From a virus: a stretch of 39,284 nucleotides of DNA. Below the pieces are notes generated by a model, which was not told the DNA's origin, ran no database searches, and was given only the letters and a program-made list of their open reading frames with translations. Position 1 is the stretch's first letter. Each line of letters begins with the position of its first letter. Below are positions 14,912-23,493 of the stretch, one piece after another. The stretch spans positions 1 through 39,284 of IMG/VR virus record IMGVR_UViG_3300036401_000116; one strand, 5' to 3'. Made by a program: the position numbers and the translations under genes.

Positions 14912-16593
14912 CCAGCACCTTCCAAGATGACTTCGATCGCGTCGACGGACCGATCGGCAGCGACTACCTGATCCCTTGCGGCATGGTCTCGATCTCGAGC
15001 GAGGCCGTGATCCCTGTCGGTTTGTCCGGCGACTCGCCAGAGACCTTCGACCCAACGTCGGTGAAGACGCAGGTGCTGGCAGTCTCCGAGGACATGGACT
15101 CGCCAGACCAGGTGCTGCGCGCGGTCTGGGCCCGCGACCTGAATCCTCCGACAGGAGGGGCGCCGCTGAGTGTCGACACCGACCCGGCTTTCACGATCCT
15201 GGCGCGCATGAGCAAGGATCCGCTGATCGTCGACCTTGGTGCGGACGAGGATCCCTATTGCTACGACCAAGGCTACGGGCTGCGCGTGACGTGCCCGATC
15301 GACAACAGCGCGCCGATCCTCAAGATCGTCAAGTTCCAGCCGCTGCGTCGAGCTCCAGGCCTCAACCGGCCGGCGTCGAGCGAGCCTGACGGCGCCACGG
15401 TGCTAGCGAGCTACACACTGCAGGCCCCAGATCTGAACGTCGACCCGGTGTGGTTGGCGGAGCAGTCCATCACCGTGCCGGCCACGGGCGACATCCCATA
15501 CCAGGGGTTCTGGCAGGACATGCGCCTTCGGATCAGGCGTGGCGAGGCCGAGGTCATCCTCGAGGCGTTCATCAACGACCGGCACCTGAATCAGCCGGCG
15601 CTCACCTACACCGACAAGCGCGACCCGTTGTGGTCGGTGGTCGGTCGGCCAGGCTTCGAGTTCCTGTCCGCCACGGATGACTCACAACCTGTCGGCGCCA
15701 GTCCCTACGCGCTGATCGGTGAGCCGTTGATGCGCTGCACGCTGTTCGCGACGCAGACGGTCAAGGAGTTCACCAAGCCGGTTGTCCTCTCGCCCGACAA
15801 CTTCTTCACCTACGCAGAGGTGGTGAACCGTGTCGTGACCTTGGTCGAGAAGAACGGCGACGCCAAATACAGCAAGACCACCTCTGGTCAGACCAAGCTC
15901 GCTGTCTACCTGCAGTTTGTTCTCGACGCTGAGGCGCACATCATCAGGAAGACCGGCTTCTGGCAATGGCTCTGGCGTGAGCAGTCGATCTACTTCATCA
16001 ACGGCATCGCCAACTACGAGCTGCCGGACGACTGCGGGATGGTCAACCTGATCAGGCCTGGCAACTACAGCGGCCCGCCACTGAAGCAGATCCCGATGTG
16101 GGAGTTCAGGAAGCGGTATGGCTCGGTGAGCGGTGCCGGTGGTCCGCCGCGCATCTACATGCTCAAGGGAGAGTCGGTGAACAACCGCCAGGAGATCCTG
16201 GTCTACCCGACTCCGGTCGTGCTGACGGCAACAGGCATGGTTCCTGCTGTGCAGGTCGAGACTTCGCTGGTCGCCGATGCCTACATGCAGGTCGAGTATT
16301 ACGCCAAGCGGCTGCGGCCAACGGCGGTCGACAGGCAGATCCCCTACATCCCGCAGGAACACATCGACGTGCTGATCTGGGGCGCGGCTGCGCACGCCAT
16401 GGTGCTCGACACCGACGCCGACAACACCGCGGCGACGCAGCAGGTGTTCGAAGGCAAGTTGCGCGACCTGATTCGCGAGCAGTTCCGCGGCAACAGCAAC
16501 GCGCCGGAGGTGGTCCGCTCTGCGGCCGACCTCGGGCCTGTCGGCATCTCGGTGCCGCTGCTGCGCTACCAGCAGTTCGAGGGCCTGCTGTGA
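14908..16593 (+). CDS. Head-tail adaptor with N-terminal beta-sandwich domain
   Basis: The protein is 561 residues from GTG 14908, which has GGAGG eight bases upstream. Residues 1-290 look like a lectin/laminin-G-type sandwich: FQDDFDRVDGPIGS start, several aromatic strands, and FWQDMRLRIRRG near 195. Residues from about 291 to 561 follow the podovirus adaptor pattern: NFFTYAEVVNRVVTL, TGFWQWLWREQSIYF, ANYELPDDCGMVNL, PPRIYMLKG and IPYIPQEHIDVLIWGAAAHA. In the virion the C-domain would bind the portal and the nozzle. The N-domain may give a fibre dock or bind carbohydrate. Fusion of the two domains is unusual in size. The next gene starts in its stop (GTGA). Confidence 0.65.
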   Translation: MTSTFQDDFDRVDGPIGSDYLIPCGMVSISSEAVIPVGLSGDSPETFDPTSVKTQVLAVSEDMDSPDQVLRAVWARDLNPPTGGAPLSVDTDPAFTILARMSKDPLIVDLGADEDPYCYDQGYGLRVTCPIDNSAPILKIVKFQPLRRAPGLNRPASSEPDGATVLASYTLQAPDLNVDPVWLAEQSITVPATGDIPYQGFWQDMRLRIRRGEAEVILEAFINDRHLNQPALTYTDKRDPLWSVVGRPGFEFLSATDDSQPVGASPYALIGEPLMRCTLFATQTVKEFTKPVVLSPDNFFTYAEVVNRVVTLVEKNGDAKYSKTTSGQTKLAVYLQFVLDAEAHIIRKTGFWQWLWREQSIYFINGIANYELPDDCGMVNLIRPGNYSGPPLKQIPMWEFRKRYGSVSGAGGPPRIYMLKGESVNNRQEILVYPTPVVLTATGMVPAVQVETSLVADAYMQVEYYAKRLRPTAVDRQIPYIPQEHIDVLIWGAAAHAMVLDTDADNTAATQQVFEGKLRDLIREQFRGNSNAPEVVRSAADLGPVGISVPLLRYQQFEGLL

Positions 16594-17510
16594 CGAAGTG
16601 GCAAGCGTTCCCGCTGCGGCAGCCAGCTCAGCCTTGGCCAGGCACCAACGAGAAGGGTGGCAAGCTCGACGACGGTCGCGGCAACCTCAACAAGAACTCG
16701 AGCAACTGCACGATCAATCGCGCGGACGAGCTCAGCAAGCGCAAGGGCTTCGTTCGTGGCCTGAATGAACGCTTCGGCACCGTGGTCTGCGGCCTCTTCC
16801 CCTACACGGACGGGTGTGGCCGTGAGTGGCTGCTGGTCGCCAGCGACGACGGCATCGCCATCAGGCAGCCGTTCGTCATCCCCACCTTCACCGTGGACGA
16901 CAGCTACCCATCCGACAGCTTCGACGACGTGGCTGGTATCAGCACGCTCGACTGGCGGAACACCGAGCTCTACGAGGCGGTGGCCGGATCGCTGCTGCGT
17001 TCGGTAGGCACCTCGACGGCGCCGTTCGACGCGGCGAGCTACCTTCGCTGGTTCAAGGCCGCGGCGTCGCAGTCCTACCAGGTGCAGATCGAGTATGCGT
17101 TCACCGCGGCGCTCACCACGACGCAGGTCGTCAGCATCGCGATCAAGGGCAACAATGACCTACTGACCGGGGCCTACCTGCAGGCCGACCTGCAGTTCGC
17201 GGCCGGTGGCGCCTACGTCGCCAAGCTCTACAAGGTCAACGCCTCGAGGACGAGATCGCTGCTCGGACAGATCGTCGTCTCTGGGTCGGTGGTCAATCCG
17301 AGCGGCTTCTTGACTCTCACCTACACGAAGACCTTCGGGTCCACGGCGACCTTCATCCCGAAGATCAGCGTGGTTCCGACCGGAGGCTCTCTGCAGGAGT
17401 TCTCACCGTCATCGTTGAGCTCGATCGAGGATGCTGACCTTGGTCAGATCTCGGCCATCGGCTGCAACGCGAACGCTTCGATCCTCGTGGTCAGCGGAGG
17501 TGCGGTGTGA
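16590..17510 (+). CDS. Probable tail nozzle-associated protein (306 aa)
   Basis: The start is GTG 16590 in a GTGA overlap. Residues 1-95 (WQAFPLRQPAQPWPG, then NKNSSNCTINRADELSKRKG and LFPYTDGCGREWLLVASDDG) look like the opening of podovirus nozzle or tubular proteins, where a short leader is followed by the first beta-propeller blade. The rest is a beta-sandwich with aromatic and Ser/Thr-rich strands. It is followed in an overlap by the much larger nozzle candidate, whose C-terminal half has the propeller. This and the next gene may correspond to a single nozzle protein in relatives, here split. The assignment is from position and pattern only. Confidence 0.55.
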   Translation: MTKWQAFPLRQPAQPWPGTNEKGGKLDDGRGNLNKNSSNCTINRADELSKRKGFVRGLNERFGTVVCGLFPYTDGCGREWLLVASDDGIAIRQPFVIPTFTVDDSYPSDSFDDVAGISTLDWRNTELYEAVAGSLLRSVGTSTAPFDAASYLRWFKAAASQSYQVQIEYAFTAALTTTQVVSIAIKGNNDLLTGAYLQADLQFAAGGAYVAKLYKVNASRTRSLLGQIVVSGSVVNPSGFLTLTYTKTFGSTATFIPKISVVPTGGSLQEFSPSSLSSIEDADLGQISAIGCNANASILVVSGGAV

Positions 17511-20500
17511 CGGTCCTTGGCCTTCGTTTCCCGAAGATGTTCGAGCATGCGTTCATGTCGGCGAGCAACACGCCGGCAACGAACGCAGCCACGCTCACAT
17601 CGCTGACCGGCACACCCTACGCCTTCGGCATCGTGTCGTCGGTCATCCCGATCGCAACAGCTCGCTACAGCGAGGTGCGCAAGGTCGTCTTCTACTGCTC
17701 GGTGCGCAACGTTGCGATCACGGCCAAGTGCCGTCTGCGTGTTGCGGCGATGTCGAGCAGTAGCTCGGCGATCGTTCCGCAGCCGTTCACTCTGGCGCCG
17801 AGCCAGCTGGTGAGGACTGTGGGCAGCGGCGCGGTGTTCACCAACACGCCTCCCGACGTGGATCACGTCTTCGCGAAGGCTGGCAGCACGACTGTCGCTA
17901 ACGTGCCGGCGAACGACAACATGATCGACGGACCGGCGGTGACGCTGACCGTCGAGTTCGATCGCTTCCTCGCCGACTCCGCAGACTTCTTCGCCTACTG
18001 GGACAGTCAGGTGGCGGCGAACGCCTACCTCGGCTTCCGCATGGTGGTGGAGAGGACTGACACGAATTGGGGCGCGTCGACGCAAGACATCGCCACCTTC
18101 GCTGATGTCGGCGTCTCGATCGTGCAGGCGCCAGGCGTGAACAACAAGTCGGTGACCTTGGTGCCGGCCACCGTCGGCTACATCAACGACAGCGTGATGG
18201 CGACCGCCTACCCATCGCTCTATCGCGGTCGCCTGTTCCGCTACATCGCCGCCAACTGGGACAACATCACTTCGGTGAACATGCTGTCCTACTGCTTCTG
18301 GGCGAACAACGCGACGCGCACGTTCAGGGTCGGCCTCCACGACCTGACGAGCTACGCGCCGAACGCCTTCAACCTGCTCTACGAGGAGGAGTTCTCGGAC
18401 AACGCTGCAGGCAGGGCGGCTGGCGACGTGATGTTCTGCCGGTCTGCGGACGTGAAGGGATTCCTGGTCGATGGCGCAGACCACTGCGTGCTCTACGACA
18501 ACCAGAACGCTGGCGCGATCAGCGAGCCGGCGACCTGGTTCGAGATCATTCAGAGCGGCTACTCGAAGACGGAGTGCCACCACGACGGCGGCAACCAGTA
18601 TCGGGTCGATTCCACGCCGACGCTCTACGGCTCGCCGGCCTGTCCGCCGTTCGATCCGACCTGGTATCAGTCGTTCCCAGACGATCGCATCCTCGATCGG
18701 CGCCTGTTCCTGGCGCACGACCACATCAGCACGGTCACGCAGACGACGACTCGTCTGCACATGGACGCCAACCTCGAGAGCAACATCATCGGGCTCTCCG
18801 GCACCTCAACCACGCTGGTCGGCATCAGCCCGCAGCTGACCTCCACTCCGTCAGCCACCGCCGGCACCAAGACTCTCTACACCTCGGCCTTCTCGCCCGA
18901 TCCGATCAACCTGGCTGGAGTGAGGAAGCTCATCTGGGGCATCGTGGTTGGCACCGGCGTCGGCACCGACGACCTGATCGGCACCGCTGAGCTGATCTAC
19001 GTGCTGAACGTGCCGGCGAGCGAAGAACCGGAGATCGGCAGCATCTTCGAAACCGCGGCTTTCGACCCGGAGGGGTGCGCGAGCACGGCCGCTGGCCTTG
19101 GCGACCCTGGCGTGTTGGTGATCACCAACGGCGACACGGTGCCGCAGAAGTTCGACCCGGTGCACGAGGCGATCGAGGACGCCGGAATGCAGGCTCCGTT
19201 CTGTGACGAAACGCTGCCGACATCGGTGGTGCACGACACGGCGAGCTCGCCAGATGGCGGCCTCGGCATCGGGACTTACGTCTACCGCTACACCTTCCGC
19301 AACTGCTGCACCGGCAAGGAGAGCAATCCGAATGACGCAGATATCGTCGTCGACACGAGCGGCGCTTCGCCAGCTGCTGAGGTCACACTCAACTTCACCA
19401 ACGTGCGAATCCCAGGAGACCCCCAGATCTGCGAGATCTGCCTCTACCGCACCGTGCTCGATGGCGCCTACCCCGTTCTCGCCAAGGTGGGATGCTTCGA
19501 CCCAGATACCACCAGCACCTTCACCGACGTGCTCGCCGATGCTGATCTTGATTTCACCAACAATGGGCTGAGCCTGCTGAACGCGCCGATGCCGTGCGTT
19601 CCGATCGTGGTCGACTTCGCGAACCGGCTCTTCGGCATGGGCAACATCCCAGACCTGTCGCCGGCCGGCACGGTCAGCGCGGTCACCGGCAGCGACATCA
19701 TCGTTGGTGACTTCGACGTGCAGTGGACGCGCTGCCTCGAGGGCCAATACATCCAGCTTGAGGGTGACTGCCGCGCCTACGAGATCGCGTTCGTGATGCC
19801 TCCGCCAGTTGGTCTGTCGCCGCCGTTCGGGCAGCTGAAGCTGACGGAGAACTACGAAGGCACGGATGTCACCGGCAAGCTCTACACGATCTGCGGTCGA
19901 CCCAGCCGCATGATGTGGAGCGAGCCGTTCGAGGCGGAATACTGGCCGGAGGCCAACTTCCTCGACATCGAACCTGGCGACGGCGATCGCCTGATGGGTG
20001 CGGTCTCCAACTTCGACAGCCTGGTGATCTGCAAGCGCCGGAAGACCTACGTGCTGCGCTACAGCACCACACCTTCGGAGGTCTTCGTGCCAGCGAGGAT
20101 CAGCAGCGACATCGGCTGCATCGCCCCACGCAGCTTCGCGCAGGTGGAGTCAGGGAGCGTGTGGCTCAGCGATCGCGGCCTCGCCATGTTCGATGGCAGG
20201 TCGGTGCACATGATCGAAGAGTCAGTCGCCTTCTCGGAGATGTTCACCGACCCGGACGACGCCGACTACGTGCGGCGTGACAGCAACGGCCGTGTGATCG
20301 GAGCGTGCGCGGTCTACTACCCGAAGCGACAGCAGTATCTGATCCTCCTGCCGACCGTGCAGACGGATCGTGGCGCCAACCTGGTGATGGTGTGGGACAC
20401 GCAACTGCGGAACATCACGCTGCATCGCTACTGCCAGGAGTTCCTGGCGATCGCGATCGGCAAGGACTCGGACGGCAACCAGCGCGTCTACGCGGGGGAC

Positions 20501-21244
20501 TCCAATGGCTTCGTCTGGCTACTCGACATCGGCGACAGCGATGGAGTCGGCTTCCCTGGCCAGACAGGAACCGTCACTGGCACGGTCACCGCGACTGGAA
20601 CTGGTGCAGGACTTGGAGCCAGTTTCATCGAGGATGAGAACGCGAGCTTCATTGAAGGTGGACTTCCGGCGCTGGCTGGGCTCTCTGGAATCACTGGCCT
20701 CTCTGGAGCCTTCGATGGGACCGATCTGGGTCTTGCCGGAGTCTGCGTCTTCTACCGTGCAGCTGACGCTGCACCAGACGATCCATGGTCGGTGCGAACC
20801 GTGTTCGCGGCCTCTGAGCACCGCTTGTTCGTGACGCCCAGCTTCACCAACGACGCACCGCCTGTCGGCTACGACTACATGATCGGGCCGATCGACTTCC
20901 GCGCCGAGTTCAAGCCGACCAACTACGGCGACGACGACGTGCTGAAGAGGAACTGGCGCCAGGCGTTGGTCTACGAGCCGGAGGCGGTGAGCTCGATCGT
21001 GCGGGTGCAGATGATCCCGGACTTCCAGAGCAGCGACGACCTCGAGGGTTCGATCACGGACGACGACGGCAACACTGGCCAAGGTCTCACCTTCGACTTG
21101 TCCTTCAGCAAGGGCCGTCAGACTGCGCCGATGGCTCGCCAGATCTACGACTTCGAGCAGGTCGTGATCACCAACTTCGCACCTGAGCAGCCGGTGCGCA
21201 TCCTGAACCATGTGCTCATGGTCGAGCCGCACATCTCGAAGTGA
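17507..21244 (+). CDS. Tail nozzle (beta-propeller) protein
   Basis: The protein is 1,245 residues from GTG 17507 (GTGA overlap). The N-terminal half consists of beta-sandwich domains rich in Thr, Asn and aromatics. From about residue 580 it follows the nozzle pattern: IGTYVYRYTFRNCCTG, DPQICEICLYRT, VDFANRLFGMGN, RPSRMMWSEPFEAEYWPE, AVSNFDSLVICKRRKTY, SSDIGCIAPRSFAQ, VWLSDRGLAMFDG and VYAGDSNGFVWLLDIG, which are typical propeller blades seen in podovirus distal tail proteins. A glycine-rich spacer and a final domain (FKPTNYGDDDVLKRNW) complete it. It is long for a nozzle, about one and a half times the usual size, because of the extra N-terminal domains. It presumably forms the distal short tail. 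Confidence 0.75.
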   Translation: MTVLGLRFPKMFEHAFMSASNTPATNAATLTSLTGTPYAFGIVSSVIPIATARYSEVRKVVFYCSVRNVAITAKCRLRVAAMSSSSSAIVPQPFTLAPSQLVRTVGSGAVFTNTPPDVDHVFAKAGSTTVANVPANDNMIDGPAVTLTVEFDRFLADSADFFAYWDSQVAANAYLGFRMVVERTDTNWGASTQDIATFADVGVSIVQAPGVNNKSVTLVPATVGYINDSVMATAYPSLYRGRLFRYIAANWDNITSVNMLSYCFWANNATRTFRVGLHDLTSYAPNAFNLLYEEEFSDNAAGRAAGDVMFCRSADVKGFLVDGADHCVLYDNQNAGAISEPATWFEIIQSGYSKTECHHDGGNQYRVDSTPTLYGSPACPPFDPTWYQSFPDDRILDRRLFLAHDHISTVTQTTTRLHMDANLESNIIGLSGTSTTLVGISPQLTSTPSATAGTKTLYTSAFSPDPINLAGVRKLIWGIVVGTGVGTDDLIGTAELIYVLNVPASEEPEIGSIFETAAFDPEGCASTAAGLGDPGVLVITNGDTVPQKFDPVHEAIEDAGMQAPFCDETLPTSVVHDTASSPDGGLGIGTYVYRYTFRNCCTGKESNPNDADIVVDTSGASPAAEVTLNFTNVRIPGDPQICEICLYRTVLDGAYPVLAKVGCFDPDTTSTFTDVLADADLDFTNNGLSLLNAPMPCVPIVVDFANRLFGMGNIPDLSPAGTVSAVTGSDIIVGDFDVQWTRCLEGQYIQLEGDCRAYEIAFVMPPPVGLSPPFGQLKLTENYEGTDVTGKLYTICGRPSRMMWSEPFEAEYWPEANFLDIEPGDGDRLMGAVSNFDSLVICKRRKTYVLRYSTTPSEVFVPARISSDIGCIAPRSFAQVESGSVWLSDRGLAMFDGRSVHMIEESVAFSEMFTDPDDADYVRRDSNGRVIGACAVYYPKRQQYLILLPTVQTDRGANLVMVWDTQLRNITLHRYCQEFLAIAIGKDSDGNQRVYAGDSNGFVWLLDIGDSDGVGFPGQTGTVTGTVTATGTGAGLGASFIEDENASFIEGGLPALAGLSGITGLSGAFDGTDLGLAGVCVFYRAADAAPDDPWSVRTVFAASEHRLFVTPSFTNDAPPVGYDYMIGPIDFRAEFKPTNYGDDDVLKRNWRQALVYEPEAVSSIVRVQMIPDFQSSDDLEGSITDDDGNTGQGLTFDLSFSKGRQTAPMARQIYDFEQVVITNFAPEQPVRILNHVLMVEPHISK

Positions 21245-22680
21245 CCTTCCAGACCTGTGATCTCTCGCCGTTCGTCGCCAAGGTGGTGGCCCAGAAGGGC
21301 AGCCTTGAAGACGCGGCGTCGGCGCTGCAGATCTTCATCCGCCAACTCGAGGGCTACCTGAAGCAGCTGAAGGCGGCCATCTGCGTCGACCTGGCGAACG
21401 CTGGTGGAGTGCGCGACTTCACTGACTTGCTCGACGTGCCGCACAGCTACGCCGCACAAGCTGGGAAGTTGGTCAGGGTGAACAGCTTCGAGACCGGGCT
21501 CGAGTTCTTCACGGCTGCGGCAGGCATCACCAGGTTCACGCAGCTCATCGACGTTCCGAACACCTACGTTGGTTCGTCGTTGAAAGGGGTGCGTGTCAAC
21601 GCCGCGGAGACCGCGCTCGAGTTCTACCTGCGATCGTTGATCGGTCTCTCCGACTTCCCTGCGAGCTACACGAGTCAGGCACTCAAGTTCCTGCGGGTCA
21701 ATGCCGGTGCGACAGCGGTTGAGTTCGTCGTCGCCGCGCTCACTCTGCTCAGCGACTTCCCAGCGAGCTACTCAGGCAAGGCTCTCGAGTGGCTTCGCGT
21801 GAACGCCGGAGAGACTGCGACGGAGTTCTTCACGCCGATCTTCACGCTGCTGACTGACGTTCCGAACAGCTACTCAGGAGCTGCTGGGAAGTTGGTCGCG
21901 GTGAACGCCGCTGCGACTGCCCTGGAGTTCATCGTCTCTCCGTCCGGCACTTCGTTCAGTTCGCAGCTTGACTGGAACGTCGGCACCACGGAAGCCAATG
22001 TGTCTGTCGGCAGCGCCACCTCGCAATACAAGGGTGGGCCACTCTGGACTGGAACCGGAACCGGAACCTTCCCGACTGTGGCGTCAACCAACGTTCACAC
22101 CTCTCAGGGTGGAAGGATCAGGAACACATCGAGCACATCGAACAGTTCACTGAATGAGTGGCACTCGACCACGGACTTCGTGTGGCGCGGCAACGCAGCT
22201 GGTCGTGGCGGCTTCCAGTTCTTCTACCGATTCGGCAATGCGGTCACGCCGTCGACCAACATGAAGTGCTTCTTCGGGTTGATCGTGTCGGCTGCCTCAG
22301 CTCCTGTCGGCACGGTTGATCCAAGCAGCTTCCTGAACTGCATTGGCATCGGTTGCGACGCGGCAGACACGAACCTCAGCATCTTCAACAACGATGGTTC
22401 CGGTTCCGCGACCAAGACCCCATTGGGATCAAGCTTCCCAGCCAGGACCACAGACACGCTCTACGACGTCGTGATCATTGCTCCAGCTAACGGCGGCAAC
22501 GTCACCTACTCGGTGACCAACCTTGGCACTGGAGCGGTGTCTACGGGGACGATCTCGAGCGATCTCCCTAGCACAACCACCTTCCTTGGTTGGATCACAT
22601 GGATGAGCAATGGGCCGACAGCTGGTAGTGTTGCCACCGCGTTCGACTTCACCCGCATGATCGTGAACTACAACCCATGA
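21241..22680 (+). CDS. Tail fibre with five repeats and a beta-rich tip
   Basis: The protein (479 aa) starts at GTG 21241 in a GTGA overlap with the nozzle. Residues 1-50 are helical and could attach to the tail. Residues 60-230 hold five copies of a unit of about 35 residues with the pattern LxDVPxSYxxxxGKxxRVNAxETxLEF; this fibre repeat is common in phage adhesins. Residues from about 235 on form a Ser/Thr/Gly-rich domain (LDWNVGTTEANVSVGS, and a final FDFTRMIVNYNP) that is probably the receptor-binding tip. No chaperone-like or peptidase C-terminus was recognised. The gene ends in an ATGA overlap with the next. Confidence 0.75.
   Translation: MTFQTCDLSPFVAKVVAQKGSLEDAASALQIFIRQLEGYLKQLKAAICVDLANAGGVRDFTDLLDVPHSYAAQAGKLVRVNSFETGLEFFTAAAGITRFTQLIDVPNTYVGSSLKGVRVNAAETALEFYLRSLIGLSDFPASYTSQALKFLRVNAGATAVEFVVAALTLLSDFPASYSGKALEWLRVNAGETATEFFTPIFTLLTDVPNSYSGAAGKLVAVNAAATALEFIVSPSGTSFSSQLDWNVGTTEANVSVGSATSQYKGGPLWTGTGTGTFPTVASTNVHTSQGGRIRNTSSTSNSSLNEWHSTTDFVWRGNAAGRGGFQFFYRFGNAVTPSTNMKCFFGLIVSAASAPVGTVDPSSFLNCIGIGCDAADTNLSIFNNDGSGSATKTPLGSSFPARTTDTLYDVVIIAPANGGNVTYSVTNLGTGAVSTGTISSDLPSTTTFLGWITWMSNGPTAGSVATAFDFTRMIVNYNP
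21418..21930 (+). repeat. Five tandem fibre repeats
   Basis: Five imperfect coding repeats of about 105 bases lie here, corresponding to residues 60-89, 99-128, about 135-162, 169-196 and 203-230 of the fibre. Copies 3 and 4 share DFPASYxxxAL and are the most similar. The others carry DVP. The DNA has drifted more than the protein, suggesting old duplication under protein-level selection. Confidence 0.8.
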
Positions 22681-23459
22681 CCGCAACCGCCCCACCGCCG
22701 ACGATCCAGCAGCCGGCCGGCGCACAGGCGCCGCCGACCGTCCAGGGTCTTCCTCCGACAGGACTGCAGCAGCAGCTGGCGACGATCAACGCGAACCACG
22801 CCAGCGCGTCCGCGCAGGGGATCCACAGCAACCCGCAAGCTGCCAACCAGGCGCTGCCGGCATCGGTGACTGGCGGTCAGCCTGGCGCCCAGCCACGTGG
22901 CTCCACGTCGCTCGGCCAGCTGGCGAAGACCCTCGCCACCTCCTACGGCCTGGCTCTGCCGCGTGGCGACATCGTGGACGAGCAGGGCAACTTCCTCGTC
23001 ACCCCGGACCAGCTGGCGTCAGCGAGCGGCGGCAAGGAGTCGATGGGCACCGCCGCGGCGAAGATGAACTACATCGCCGACGCGATCCAGCGGCAGCAAC
23101 AGCAGCAGGAGCTGCAGAAGTCTGAGGCGGCACTTGCCACTGGTGCCGGCCTCGTCGGCAAGCGCGGCCGCGGGTCGCTCGCCATGCTGCAGGAAGGCAC
23201 CTACAACAACATCGCGCAGCTCTACCAGAGCCAGCAGCACAAGGCGGCGGACTTCAGCTACTTCATCGAGAAGGAGAAGTTGGATCTGGCTGCGCAGATC
23301 CAAGAGCGCCAACGCAAACTGGAACGCAACAAGGCTCGTGGTCAGTTCGTCACCGGAGCTGCTCTTGGAATCGCTGGAGCACTCTCTGGCAACTGGACCG
23401 CAGCAACTGCTGGTGCTGCTCAGGCTGGCGGAAGCGCGGGCGGGACCGGATGGTTCTGA
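22677..23459 (+). CDS. Putative internal virion protein (260 aa)
   Basis: ATG 22677 overlaps the fibre stop (ATGA). The N-terminus is Pro/Gln/Ala-rich and disordered (to about 70). The centre is helical with a Gln-rich coil (IQRQQQQQELQKSEAAL at about 138-154), a second helical segment follows (FIEKEKLDLAAQIQERQRKL), and the C-terminus is a Gly/Ala-rich hydrophobic stretch (QFVTGAALGIAGALSGN to GGTGWF) capable of membrane insertion. This composition and its place between fibre and large ejection genes fit the smaller ejected proteins of podoviruses, as in the gp7/gp14 class of T7 and P22. The role is inferred from composition and position. Confidence 0.6.
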   Translation: MTATAPPPTIQQPAGAQAPPTVQGLPPTGLQQQLATINANHASASAQGIHSNPQAANQALPASVTGGQPGAQPRGSTSLGQLAKTLATSYGLALPRGDIVDEQGNFLVTPDQLASASGGKESMGTAAAKMNYIADAIQRQQQQQELQKSEAALATGAGLVGKRGRGSLAMLQEGTYNNIAQLYQSQQHKAADFSYFIEKEKLDLAAQIQERQRKLERNKARGQFVTGAALGIAGALSGNWTAATAGAAQAGGSAGGTGWF

Positions 23460-23493
23460 TGCAGCCGTAGCGAATTGAAAACGGAATAAAATC

